The notes: generated by a model from the letters alone, not told the origin. A DNA stretch of 14,810 nucleotides from Bacteroidia bacterium (GCA_030425715.1 JAUIAA010000016.1:1-14810), one strand, 5' to 3'; shown: positions 1 through 7,261, counted from the stretch's first letter. Numbers and translations: made by a program.

Positions 1-60
1 AGGTGCCGTTACAAAAGTAACTACTACAAATGCCATCACGAGTCTTATTAACTTAGTCAT
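1..60 (-). CDS. N-terminus of an exported protein (partial, runs off left edge)
   Basis: Reading leftwards from an ATG at 60, the frame is open to the window edge and gives 20 residues, MTKLIRLVMAFVVVTFVTAP. This is a typical start of a Sec signal peptide: two basic residues, then an uninterrupted hydrophobic core. A strong Shine-Dalgarno-like GGAGGAGG lies just upstream (complement of 64-71), which is unusual next to the other genes here and supports the start. The mature protein lies outside the window, so no function can be given. It is in the same direction as the lipoprotein gene that ends at 160, with 99 bases between them, so co-transcription is possible but not shown. Confidence 0.6.
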   Translation of the reverse strand, partial: MTKLIRLVMAFVVVTFVTAP

Positions 61-63
61 AAG

Positions 64-71
64 CCTCCTCC
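64..71 (-). promoter_or_regulatory. Strong Shine-Dalgarno sequence of the left-edge gene
   Basis: On the minus strand GGAGGAGG lies 3 bases before the ATG at 60, with its core about 5-8 bases from it. Most genes in this window have A-rich leaders without such a motif, so it stands out. It decides the start of the partial exported protein. Confidence 0.5.
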
Positions 72-159
72 TTTTTTATATCATCATTGATATCTTTCTT
101 ATTCCAGATATTAGTTATGTAGACGTTAAAGACAAGTCAAAGTTCCTCTATTCAAGTAA

Positions 160-1071
160 CTATAAAGCCATGTCATAGCTTGCTTTTTCAATATTTTTAT
201 TTTTTTGGTGATTAATTTGATTGTATTCTAAAACTGCATTTTCAAATTCACCTTTTTCTTTTTGAATTAATTCAAATAACTCGCCATAATCTTCATTATG
301 CATATAGCGTATCTCTATTATTATTCCAAAATTAACTTCAGAATGATTAGAAGATACTGATCTTCTTACTAACTCTTTTTCAGCATCTTCTGCAGTAAAT
401 TCGCCCATAAAAGCCCAAGGATTATTTGGGTCATTTGCCATTTCTCTAGAGTCTTTTATTAGTTTTTCTAAATCTTTATTACTATTAACTATCTCACCTT
501 GAATTGTATATCCTATAAATATTGTTTTTAAAGAATCTTGAAAAACTCTATAAATATCTCGTGAATATCCGTAGTCTTTAAAGCCTTTTTTGCGAATACC
601 ATTTATTCTAAATCCTCCTAACTCAAATGTAGTTTGATACCCAATGCTGTTTTTGCTTTTTTGGAATGGCAAGTTTAACACTTCTTGAGGGTACTTTTTT
701 TTGAATACTTTTAATAAGTTTTTAATTGTAGTTCTATTGTTCCTTAATAGATTACTAGATGAATTGTTATCTAATTGACTAGTGGAAACTTTACGAACAT
801 TATTATAAGTTAAAAGTATTTGTTTACTTCGTTGATTAACTTTAAAGTCAATTCTATTATCATTGAGTTTAATAGTGAACATTCCTTTATCAAATGGGCT
901 TGAATTTATTATCGAATCAAAATCATTTTTGGACATATTAGCACTTAATCCTAAAAAAATTGGCTCAGAGTTGTTATGTAAATCAGTTGTTTTATTTATT
1001 TCATTGTTATCTCTAGGGTTACTACAATTAGAAAATATAATTACTAATATTATTAAGGTGATTTTTTTCAT
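160..1071 (-). CDS. Hypothetical lipoprotein
   Basis: This 303-residue protein is not recognised. It begins MKKITLIILVIIFSNCSN, a short signal peptide whose cysteine at residue 16 sits in a lipobox-like context (FSNC), so lipidation and anchoring in an outer or inner membrane leaflet are likely. The mature part is polar and mixed alpha/beta, with asparagine- and serine-rich stretches near residues 17-35 and 100-112 and a charged, probably helical C-terminus from about residue 225. No enzyme motif is visible. It lies downstream of the deaminase-immunity cassette on the same strand. A 280-base gap containing a bidirectional terminator separates them, so it probably has its own promoter. A role in interbacterial competition would be guesswork from position only. 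Confidence 0.7.
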   Translation of the reverse strand: MKKITLIILVIIFSNCSNPRDNNEINKTTDLHNNSEPIFLGLSANMSKNDFDSIINSSPFDKGMFTIKLNDNRIDFKVNQRSKQILLTYNNVRKVSTSQLDNNSSSNLLRNNRTTIKNLLKVFKKKYPQEVLNLPFQKSKNSIGYQTTFELGGFRINGIRKKGFKDYGYSRDIYRVFQDSLKTIFIGYTIQGEIVNSNKDLEKLIKDSREMANDPNNPWAFMGEFTAEDAEKELVRRSVSSNHSEVNFGIIIEIRYMHNEDYGELFELIQKEKGEFENAVLEYNQINHQKNKNIEKASYDMAL

Positions 1072-1189
1072 ATTAGGATAGGAAAATATTGATTGAAAGA
1101 ATTTTTTTCTAGTTTGCTGCTATCATTAACGAATATATTAATTTGAATATAATGTTATAGAAATGTCTCATAATTAAATATTGATGTTC

Positions 1190-1220
1190 AAAAAATTAAT
1201 TCTGTTGGAATTAATTTTTT
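1190..1220. terminator. Bidirectional intrinsic terminator after the deaminase-immunity cassette
   Basis: There is a perfect 13-bp stem: AAAAAATTAATTC at 1190-1202 pairs with GAATTAATTTTTT at 1208-1220 around a 5-base loop. The stem ends in six T on either strand, so it can end transcripts in both directions. It lies about 130 bases past the stop of the 148-residue gene and is the natural end for that minus-strand transcript. The rest of 1072-1351 is very AT-rich, and I see no gene in it. Confidence 0.65.
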
Positions 1221-1351
1221 CTATTTTGTCTTCACAATTTTCAGTTTTATAAAAATTCTAACACTAAATTATTAAATGATTCATAAGTTTTAAATATGTT
1301 TCAATTTTCATAGTTAGGTCGTTAGTTGTGAAAAGAAAAATTATTTTGCAT

Positions 1352-1798
1352 TTATTTGATATAATCACTCAATATAAACGTTGTAAATGTTTCTGGTAAT
1401 GAGTTGTTAATTTTTAATAGATTAAATCCTTTTTTTCTTTGTGACTTATTATTTTTTGGCTTTGCAACTAAATGAAACGTCATATCATCAAACTCTCCAA
1501 GTTTTGTTTTGTCATAGGAGAAAAAACCTTTCTTCGCATATTTTACAAAATCAAATAAATAATTTTGAAATTCGGTTTCTTTGAGGTTTAAAACTTTCAT
1601 TAATTCTTGGTTAACTTCAATCTCAAAATCTTCATCTAAAAGGATGGCGGTATCTTTAAAATTTTCATTGATTTCGTCTGAATTCGCCAATAAATCAGGA
1701 ATTTTTCCACCACCACTTGCTAAATGAATATTCTTTTGACTGTCTTTGAAAAACAAGTCTAAATCTAATGTGAATTGTTCTATTTCTGTGTATGACAT
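1352..1798 (-). CDS. Probable immunity protein for the adjacent deaminase-like toxin
   Basis: This is a 148-residue protein without signal peptide or membrane segments. Its first two thirds are strongly acidic, which complements the basic neighbour. The N-terminal part (about residues 8-45) has a hydrophobic/acidic strand followed by FFKDSQKNIHLASGGGKIP, a pattern I associate with small bacterial immunity proteins (strand, turn, then an A-S/T-G-G loop and a proline). I cannot name the family. Its ATG shares one base with the stop of the deaminase gene (TAATG), so the two are almost certainly translationally coupled, toxin first and antidote second, as in polymorphic toxin cassettes. The immunity role is inferred from position, size and charge. 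It could instead be an unrelated accessory protein. Confidence 0.6.
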   Translation of the reverse strand: MSYTEIEQFTLDLDLFFKDSQKNIHLASGGGKIPDLLANSDEINENFKDTAILLDEDFEIEVNQELMKVLNLKETEFQNYLFDFVKYAKKGFFSYDKTKLGEFDDMTFHLVAKPKNNKSQRKKGFNLLKINNSLPETFTTFILSDYIK

Positions 1799-2211
1799 TA
1801 TCTAAAAGTTTGTTTACAATTATAACACATTTTCATTTTTTGTTGAGTTCTAGGTCTAATTGGTGTAGAAAATCTAATTTGATTTAAGTTTAAGTTAGGT
1901 TTTTTCTTCAATATGTCGTTACCCGCATTTACTTCAGCACAACATCCTATTGTGTTGCCATTCTTTTTCGAGTAAAGATTTCCTAAAGATTTTAACCTAT
2001 TTTTTAGTTTGGAAACCATATCTGTAGAGCAAAGAAGTTTAGATTTATCTACACTTTTTGTTCTTGAAAATTCAGCTCCAACAACCATTGCCACATAATT
2101 TTTACTCCTTTTTAATTTAAGAGCGTAATTCCTTGTTTTTCTTTCTAATGCCTCTGAAGCCATTTGTTTTATTACTTGATATTTAGTTACTTGTAAATCA
2201 AATACATACAT
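1798..2211 (-). CDS. Cytidine-deaminase-fold toxin-like protein
   Basis: This 137-residue basic protein carries the signature of the zinc-dependent deaminase superfamily. There is a CAE motif (C91-A92-E93, within IGCCAEVNAGNDIL) at the start of a helix, a strand ending in IRPRT at about 112-121, and a C-x-x-C pair (C129, C132, in MCYNCKQTF) close to the C-terminus. In this fold C91, C129 and C132 would bind zinc and E93 would shuttle protons. CAE, then R-x-R-T, then CxxC near the end resembles the YwqJ-like and related deaminase domains at the C-termini of polymorphic toxins. Here the domain stands alone, with no signal peptide or carrier region. The start at 2211 overlaps the NamZ-family gene by 25 bases; M17 (ATG at 2163) would give 121 residues and no overlap. 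The substrate (nucleic acid or nucleotide) is unknown. Confidence 0.65.
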   Translation of the reverse strand: MYVFDLQVTKYQVIKQMASEALERKTRNYALKLKRSKNYVAMVVGAEFSRTKSVDKSKLLCSTDMVSKLKNRLKSLGNLYSKKNGNTIGCCAEVNAGNDILKKKPNLNLNQIRFSTPIRPRTQQKMKMCYNCKQTFR

Positions 2212-3392
2212 TGTATTTTTTTAAACTTTTCAACATCTTTTTGCCACGAAACTCTAATTTCTTGTGCAGTTTTACCTGCTTCAATTTGGGTTTTTAGCTT
2301 TTCTGTTCCCGCATGTGCGGTAAATGTTTTGCCAAAGAAAGTTTTATCTTTTGGTGTTTTTTGATAAGCATCTATTAACCAAGCAATATTTACTTGATTC
2401 ATTTTTGGTACGGAAGCCAAGTCTACACCATAACATAATTCGCCTTTAAATTTTGGAGTTTTAGAGCCAAAATTAGGCTGTGGGGTATATTGAAATTCTG
2501 ATTTTGGGAAAAATGGTGCGCCATAGCGTTGAAACTGAAATTCAGTACCTCTACCTGCATTGATAATAGTGCCTTCAAAAAAACCTAAACTTGGATATAG
2601 GCTAATGGACTGCGCATTTGGTAAATTTGGAGAAGGACGAAGGGGCAAATCATAAGAACTTTGATGCGTATAGTTTTGTAATGGGATAACGGTTATTTCG
2701 CATTGTATGCCATCTTTCATCCATTTTTCTCCATTTACCATTTTAGCATATTCACCAATAGTCATTCCGTACACTAAGGGAATTGGGTGCATACCTAAAA
2801 ATGATTTGTGTTTCATTTCTAAAGTTGGTCCATCTATATAATGTCCGTTAGGGTTTGGTCTATCTAATATAATTACAGGAATATTTAATTCGGCACAGGC
2901 TTCCATCACGTGGGTCATGGTTGAAATATAAGTGTAAAAACGTACCCCAACATCTTGAATGTCAAAAAGAACGACATCAACATCGTTTAGAAATTTAGCT
3001 TGGGGTTTTCTATTTTTCCCGTAAAGGGAAATTAAAGGTAAGCCTGTTTTGGTATCGGTATCATTACTTACGTGCTCACCTGCATCGGCTTTACCTCTAA
3101 AACCATGTTCTGGGGCAAAAACCTTTACAATTTCTACTTGATGGCTTAATAAAGAATCTACCAAGTGTGTATAGTTATTTTTATAATCTTTAAAAATCAC
3201 ACTGGTTTGGTTGGCAACAATTGCTATTTTTTTTCCTTTTAATAAGGGTAGGTATTGCTCTACTTGATTGGCTCCTGTAATAATTTTTTTAGTATTAAAA
3301 TTTTGGGCAACGGTACAGGAATAGTTTAGTATAAAAATTATAGCAATTAAATACCTCACTAAAAAGAAATATGTATTTTTGAGACTTATCAT
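2187..3392 (-). CDS. DUF1343 / NamZ-family exo-beta-N-acetylmuramidase
   Basis: This 401-residue exported protein belongs to the DUF1343 family. Its founding member, Bacillus subtilis NamZ (YbbC), removes MurNAc from the non-reducing ends of peptidoglycan fragments. A signal sequence occupies residues 1 to about 30 (hydrophobic core 9-24, TVAQ near the cleavage site), placing it in the periplasm. Family motifs are all present: FAPEHGFRG at 92-100, DAGEHV at 103-108, FDIQDVGVRFYTYIST at 143-158, LDRPNPNG at 176-183, RPSPNLPN near 252, and EGT...NAGRGTEFQFQRYGAPF at about 272-294. The C-terminus keeps the family-like tail FKKI..MYLIY, so the protein looks full length. The role is probably cell-wall recycling or salvage. 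The gene is divergent from the ABC permease gene with only 11 bases between the start codons, and its 3' end overlaps the deaminase ORF. Confidence 0.9.
   Translation of the reverse strand: MISLKNTYFFLVRYLIAIIFILNYSCTVAQNFNTKKIITGANQVEQYLPLLKGKKIAIVANQTSVIFKDYKNNYTHLVDSLLSHQVEIVKVFAPEHGFRGKADAGEHVSNDTDTKTGLPLISLYGKNRKPQAKFLNDVDVVLFDIQDVGVRFYTYISTMTHVMEACAELNIPVIILDRPNPNGHYIDGPTLEMKHKSFLGMHPIPLVYGMTIGEYAKMVNGEKWMKDGIQCEITVIPLQNYTHQSSYDLPLRPSPNLPNAQSISLYPSLGFFEGTIINAGRGTEFQFQRYGAPFFPKSEFQYTPQPNFGSKTPKFKGELCYGVDLASVPKMNQVNIAWLIDAYQKTPKDKTFFGKTFTAHAGTEKLKTQIEAGKTAQEIRVSWQKDVEKFKKIQCMYLIYK
3374..3381 (+). promoter_or_regulatory. Candidate -7 element for the ABC permease gene
   Basis: TATTTTTG matches the Bacteroidota -7 consensus TAnnTTTG and lies 22 bases before the TTG start at 3404, a short leader consistent with this group. 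No clear TTG-type -33 box is visible at the usual spacing. It lies inside the 5' end of the divergent NamZ-family gene. Confidence 0.4.
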
Positions 3393-3403
3393 TTATTTCA
3401 AAT

Positions 3404-4639
3404 TTGAACTACGAATTATTTATAGCGAAACGAATTATTGCTTCTAAGAAACACAAAAGTAGTGTTTCGTCGCCTATAATAAAAATTTCAATATTAGCTA
3501 TCGCAATAGGAGTGATAGTCATGTTATTTTCGGTTGCTACCGGAGTTGGATTACAAAAAAAAATCAAAGAAAAAATCTCTGGTTTTAATGGTGATATTCA
3601 AATCAGTAATTACGATACCAATAACTCTAAGATAACAGTTACACCAATATCAAAAAACCAAGATTTTTACCCAGATTTTGATGGACTTAAAAACATAAAA
3701 AAAGTACAGGTTTTTGCAACCAAAGCAGGAATAATTAGAACACCATCGGAATTTGAAGGCATTATTTTAAAAGGAGTGGATCAAGATTACGACTGGAGTT
3801 TTTTTAAAGAATATTTGGTTGCTGGTACTTTTCCAAAATTTGGAGAAAAAGTTTCGAATGAAGTTTTGTTGTCGCAAAAAACAGCCAACAGGTTGCATTT
3901 AAAGGTTGGTGATGAACTACATATGTTTTTTGTAAAGAATGACCCAAATAAAATTCCAAATTCAAGAAAGTTTTTGGTAAGCGGTATTTTTAATTCTGGG
4001 TTTGAAGAATTTGATGAAACCTATTTACTAGGCGATATTCGTCATATACAGAGAATTAATAAATGGAAACCTGATGAAGTAGGTGGTTTTGAAGTGTTTG
4101 TAAATAATTTTAACGATTTGCAAGAAACAGGTTTTGAGGTCTATAGTGCCATTGGTTCAACGCTTAATGCTTATACCATTGCGGAGATGTTTCCAGCAAT
4201 TTTTGAGTGGCTTAGTTTGTTTGACACCAATATTTTTGTCATCATTGGTATCATGATCATTATTGCAGGTATCAATATGATTACTGCGCTCTTGGTCTTG
4301 ATTTTAGAAAGAACCCAGATGATTGGTATTTTAAAAGCTTTGGGAAATAACAATTGGAGTATTCGAAAAATATTTTTATACAATGCCGCTTACCTAATTA
4401 TTAAAGGATTGTTTTGGGGTAATTTGATTGGAATAGGGTTGTTACTAATCCAAAAATACTTTGGGATTATTAGTTTGAATCCTGAAACCTATTATGTAAA
4501 TCAAGCTCCTGTAAATATTAGTATGACGCACATTTTACTTATTAATTTAGGTACATTGCTACTATGTGTTTTAATGCTTTTAATTCCCTCTATTATAGTT
4601 AGTAAAATAAGTCCTGTTAAAGCAATAAAATTTGATTAA
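3404..4639 (+). CDS. LolC/LolE-type ABC transporter permease (FtsX/MacB fold)
   Basis: This 411-residue inner-membrane protein has the layout of lipoprotein-releasing permeases. A short cytoplasmic N-terminus (MNYELFIAKRII, characteristic of the flavobacterial members) leads to TM1 at about 26-48, a large periplasmic domain to about 270, then TM2 (about 276-299), TM3 (about 325-350) and TM4 (about 375-400). The cytoplasmic coupling segment after TM2 reads ERTQMIGILKALG, the FtsX-fold hallmark that docks on the ATPase. It would extract lipoproteins for transfer to LolA, with an ATPase encoded elsewhere. A LolA-like gene lies at 10994, but no LolD is in the window. The start is TTG; no ATG gives the conserved N-terminus. 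A related export permease of another substrate cannot be excluded. Confidence 0.85.
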   Translation: MNYELFIAKRIIASKKHKSSVSSPIIKISILAIAIGVIVMLFSVATGVGLQKKIKEKISGFNGDIQISNYDTNNSKITVTPISKNQDFYPDFDGLKNIKKVQVFATKAGIIRTPSEFEGIILKGVDQDYDWSFFKEYLVAGTFPKFGEKVSNEVLLSQKTANRLHLKVGDELHMFFVKNDPNKIPNSRKFLVSGIFNSGFEEFDETYLLGDIRHIQRINKWKPDEVGGFEVFVNNFNDLQETGFEVYSAIGSTLNAYTIAEMFPAIFEWLSLFDTNIFVIIGIMIIIAGINMITALLVLILERTQMIGILKALGNNNWSIRKIFLYNAAYLIIKGLFWGNLIGIGLLLIQKYFGIISLNPETYYVNQAPVNISMTHILLINLGTLLLCVLMLLIPSIIVSKISPVKAIKFD

Positions 4640-4644
4640 ATTTG
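4637..4644 (+). promoter_or_regulatory. Candidate -7 element for lpdA
   Basis: TAAATTTG matches TAnnTTTG and overlaps the stop codon of the permease gene, 64 bases before the lpdA ATG. It would give lpdA its own transcript with a leader of roughly 55-60 bases. No convincing -33 box is seen. Confidence 0.35.
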
Positions 4645-4708
4645 CATTCGGTTTTAAGAGATTATTATTTCTTGCAACACAAAGAATTCGAATAAAAAAT
4701 TATTACAT

Positions 4709-6097
4709 ATGAAATACGATATTATCATTATTGGTAGTGGCCCAGGGGGTTACGTTACGGCAATTAGAGCATCACAATTAGGTTTTAAAGTTGCAGTAGT
4801 TGAGAAGGAACACTTGGGTGGAATTTGTTTAAACTGGGGTTGTATTCCTACCAAAGCACTTTTAAAAAGTGCACAAGTTTTTGAATATTTAAAGCATGTA
4901 GATAGCTATGGTTTAAAAGCCAAAGAAATTGATAAAGATTTTTCTGCAGTAATCAAGCGTAGCAGAGGTGTTGCCGAAGGAATGAGTAAAGGAGTGCAAT
5001 TTTTGATGAAGAAAAATAAGATTGATATTATCGATGGTTTTGGAAAAATTAAAGCAGGTAAAAAAGTAGATGTTACTGCAGCCGATAATAAGGTTACAGA
5101 ATACAGTGCAGACCATATCATTATCGCTACCGGAGCACGTTCAAGAGAATTGCCATTTTTACCAATTGATGGTGAAAAAGTAATTGGTTACCGCCAAGCC
5201 ATGAATTTACCAAAACAACCTAAAAAAATGGTAATAGTAGGTTCTGGTGCCATTGGTGTGGAGTTTGCTTATTTTTATAACTCGATGGGTACCGAAGTTA
5301 CGATTGTAGAATTTTTGCCAAATATAGTTCCTTTAGAAGATGAAGAGGTTTCAAAGCAATTTGAACGTTCTTTAAAAAAGTCAGGTATCAAAGTAATGAC
5401 AAATTCCAGTGTTACTAAGGTAGATACTTCTGGCAAAGGAATCAAAGCTACTGTAACTACCAAAAAAGGAGAAGAGGTTTTAGAAGCGGATATAGTTTTA
5501 TCGGCAGTAGGAATTAAATCGAACATAGAAAATATTGGCTTAGAAGAAGTTGGTATTGTAACCGATAAGGACAAAATTTTAGTAAACGATTATTACCAAA
5601 CCAATTTACCTGGCTATTACGCTATTGGAGATGTCGTTCCAGGTCCTGCCTTGGCGCATGTCGCTTCCGCGGAAGGAATTACTTGTGTAGAAAAAATTGC
5701 AGGTCTAAATCCAGAAGCAGTTGATTATGGTAACATACCAGGTTGTACTTATGCGAGCCCTGAAATTGCAAGCGTTGGTTTGACAGAAAAACAAGCCAAA
5801 GAAAAGGGATATGATCTTAAAGTGGGTAAATTTCCATTTTCTGCCTCAGGTAAAGCATCTGCGGCTGGTACACCAGAAGGTTTTGTTAAAGTAATTTTTG
5901 ATGCCAAATATGGCGAGTGGCTTGGATGCCATATGATTGGTGCAGGAGTAACCGATATGATTGCTGAGGCGGTATTGGGAAGAAAGTTGGAGACCACAGG
6001 ACATGAGGTGTTAAAAGCAATTCATCCGCATCCAACCATGAGTGAGGCAGTGATGGAGGCTGTAGCCGATGCCTATGATGAGGTAATTCACTTGTAG
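4709..6097 (+). CDS. lpdA: Dihydrolipoyl dehydrogenase
   Basis: This 462-residue flavoenzyme is the E3 component that reoxidises dihydrolipoamide in 2-oxoacid dehydrogenase complexes and glycine cleavage, passing electrons through FAD to NAD+. Visible signatures are the FAD-binding GSGPGG at 9-14, the redox-active disulfide GGICLNWGCIPTK with C40 and C45, a second dinucleotide motif VGSGAIGVEFAYF near 176-188 for NAD, the FAD-contacting GYYAIGDV near 306, and the C-terminal catalytic HPHPTMSEAVMEA (H441 and E446 dyad). Length is normal for the family. It stands alone, not next to E1/E2 genes, so it may be one of several E3 paralogues shared among complexes. A clear terminator follows, so it is probably transcribed singly or with the permease gene upstream. 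Confidence 0.95.
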   Translation: MKYDIIIIGSGPGGYVTAIRASQLGFKVAVVEKEHLGGICLNWGCIPTKALLKSAQVFEYLKHVDSYGLKAKEIDKDFSAVIKRSRGVAEGMSKGVQFLMKKNKIDIIDGFGKIKAGKKVDVTAADNKVTEYSADHIIIATGARSRELPFLPIDGEKVIGYRQAMNLPKQPKKMVIVGSGAIGVEFAYFYNSMGTEVTIVEFLPNIVPLEDEEVSKQFERSLKKSGIKVMTNSSVTKVDTSGKGIKATVTTKKGEEVLEADIVLSAVGIKSNIENIGLEEVGIVTDKDKILVNDYYQTNLPGYYAIGDVVPGPALAHVASAEGITCVEKIAGLNPEAVDYGNIPGCTYASPEIASVGLTEKQAKEKGYDLKVGKFPFSASGKASAAGTPEGFVKVIFDAKYGEWLGCHMIGAGVTDMIAEAVLGRKLETTGHEVLKAIHPHPTMSEAVMEAVADAYDEVIHL

Positions 6098-6119
6098 TTT
6101 AAGCAAAATAAAAATTAAG

Positions 6120-6148
6120 AAAGGAGGTTTTTTAAGCCTCCTTTTTTT
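6120..6148 (+). terminator. Intrinsic terminator after lpdA
   Basis: AAAGGAGG at 6120-6127 pairs with CCTCCTTT at 6137-6144, and the stem can extend inwards by three weaker pairs to leave a 3-base loop. It is followed by a run of T to 6148. It lies about 22 bases past the lpdA stop and separates it from the peroxiredoxin unit. Confidence 0.85.
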
Positions 6149-6170
6149 GTGTTTTGTTATCTGTAGTTCT

Positions 6171-6195
6171 ATATCAATAAAATCTATTTTGATAT
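6171..6195. promoter_or_regulatory. Inverted repeat in the peroxiredoxin upstream region
   Basis: ATATCAA (6171-6177) and TTGATAT (6189-6195) are perfect inverted arms around an 11-base centre that itself contains TATTTTG (6185-6191), a near match to the -7 promoter element. The arrangement would suit a dimeric regulator sitting on the promoter of a peroxide-defence operon. It does not clearly match known OxyR or PerR boxes, and in such AT-rich DNA it may be chance. Confidence 0.3.
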
Positions 6196-6282
6196 AAAAA
6201 AATGAAATGGAAATACGTAAAAATGAGCCTTAAAATGGTTAATTTTACATCAGAAAATTATAAACAATTAAATTATAAAATT

Positions 6283-6921
6283 ATGGCTTTAGTAGGAAAA
6301 AAATTTCCAAATCTAGAAGTAGATGCAATGGATGAAATGGGAGAAACGTTTAAATTAAATGTTTTAGACCAAGCAGTTAGTAAAGGTAAAAAAGTATTGC
6401 TTTTTTGGTATCCAAAAGATTTTACTTTTGTTTGCCCAACAGAAATATTGGCTTTTCAAGAAGCTTTAGGAGAGTTTGAAAAAAGAAATACGATAGTTGT
6501 TGGCGCATCGGTAGATACGGCAGAGGTACATTTTGCTTGGTTAAATACCGCAAAAGATAATGGCGGAATTGAAGGAGTTACTTTCCCATTATTGGCAGAT
6601 ACCAACAGAAACCTATCTTCTCAATTAGGAATTTTAGATGTTGCTTCTGAAACGTATGATGAAGAAACAGGAAATGTTATTATCGATGGTTCTTATGTAA
6701 CTTATAGAGCAACCTATTTAATTGATGAGGACGGTAAAATTTTCCACGAAAGTGTAAACGATATGCCATTAGGTAGAAATGTTGGTGAATATTTACGCTT
6801 GGTAGACGCATATACACATGTACAAGAAAAAGGCGAAGTTTGTCCTGCAAACTGGGAAGAAGGTAAAGATGCAATGTCAGCAACTAGAGACGGTGTAGCT
6901 TCGTATTTAAGTACACACTAA
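6283..6921 (+). CDS. Typical 2-Cys peroxiredoxin (AhpC/Prx1 type)
   Basis: This 212-residue cytoplasmic peroxidase reduces H2O2, organic hydroperoxides or peroxynitrite. The peroxidatic cysteine is C51 in DFTFVCPTE. The resolving cysteine is C187 in GEVCPANW, giving the inter-subunit disulfide of typical 2-Cys enzymes. The C-terminal tail (SYLSTH) carries no YF motif, so the enzyme may resist overoxidation. I chose the ATG at 6283 because MALVGKKFP matches the usual N-terminus. The frame stays open to an ATG at 6202, but those 27 codons are asparagine/lysine-rich and unlike the family. It leads a probable three-gene operon with a thioredoxin-like protein (13-base gap) and a small acidic protein, suggesting the thioredoxin-like protein recycles its disulfide. 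Confidence 0.93.
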   Translation: MALVGKKFPNLEVDAMDEMGETFKLNVLDQAVSKGKKVLLFWYPKDFTFVCPTEILAFQEALGEFEKRNTIVVGASVDTAEVHFAWLNTAKDNGGIEGVTFPLLADTNRNLSSQLGILDVASETYDEETGNVIIDGSYVTYRATYLIDEDGKIFHESVNDMPLGRNVGEYLRLVDAYTHVQEKGEVCPANWEEGKDAMSATRDGVASYLSTH

Positions 6922-6934
6922 AAAAAATAGACTT

Positions 6935-7243
6935 ATGTTAACAGAATTGAGCACAGATAATTTAGCCGAAATTGTAGAGAACAACCCAAAAGTGATGGTG
7001 CAGTACATGGCTACTTGGTGTGGAAATTGTAGAATTATGAAACCAAAATTTAAGAAACTAGCTTCAGAAAATGAAGATGTCCAGTTTATTTTGGTAGATG
7101 CTGAAAAATTTCCAGAATCAAGAAAATTGGCGGTAGTAGATAATTTACCAACTTTTGCAGCATTTGTAAATGGAACTAAAGTAAATCAAGTACAAACCAA
7201 TAAATTTGATGTACTTAAAGAGTTGGTTAACGAAGTAGTATAA
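6935..7243 (+). CDS. Thioredoxin-family protein with a CGNC active site
   Basis: This 102-residue cytoplasmic thioredoxin-fold protein has the active site TWCGNC (C29, C32) at the start of the first long helix and a cis-proline in NLPTF (P72). The canonical thioredoxin motif is CGPC; an asparagine in place of the proline is expected to change the redox potential and is common in this flavobacterial subgroup. It ends soon after the last helix with no extra domain. It lies 13 bases behind the peroxiredoxin gene and 18 before the small acidic gene. The likely job is dithiol-disulfide exchange with the peroxiredoxin, inferred from the operon. Confidence 0.88.
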   Translation: MLTELSTDNLAEIVENNPKVMVQYMATWCGNCRIMKPKFKKLASENEDVQFILVDAEKFPESRKLAVVDNLPTFAAFVNGTKVNQVQTNKFDVLKELVNEVV

Positions 7244-7261
7244 TTTTAAAATCTAAACAAC

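Noticed and set aside
61..77. Possible half of a terminator on the plus strand (AAGCCTCCTCC then T-run)
   Set aside because: It resembles the right arm of the lpdA terminator, but no matching left arm is present upstream at 1-60. On the minus strand it is well explained as the Shine-Dalgarno site of the left-edge gene.
863..1081. Plus-strand 72-codon ORF opposite the lipoprotein start
   Set aside because: It is the antisense of the lipoprotein signal peptide and N-terminus. The hydrophobic stretches come from reading AT-rich coding DNA backwards, and there is no ribosome-binding signal.
6202..6282. 27-codon N-terminal extension of the peroxiredoxin
   Set aside because: It is in frame, but its asparagine/lysine-rich sequence is unlike the family N-terminus, which begins naturally at the ATG at 6283 (MALVGKKFP). 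It also overlaps the likely leader region.
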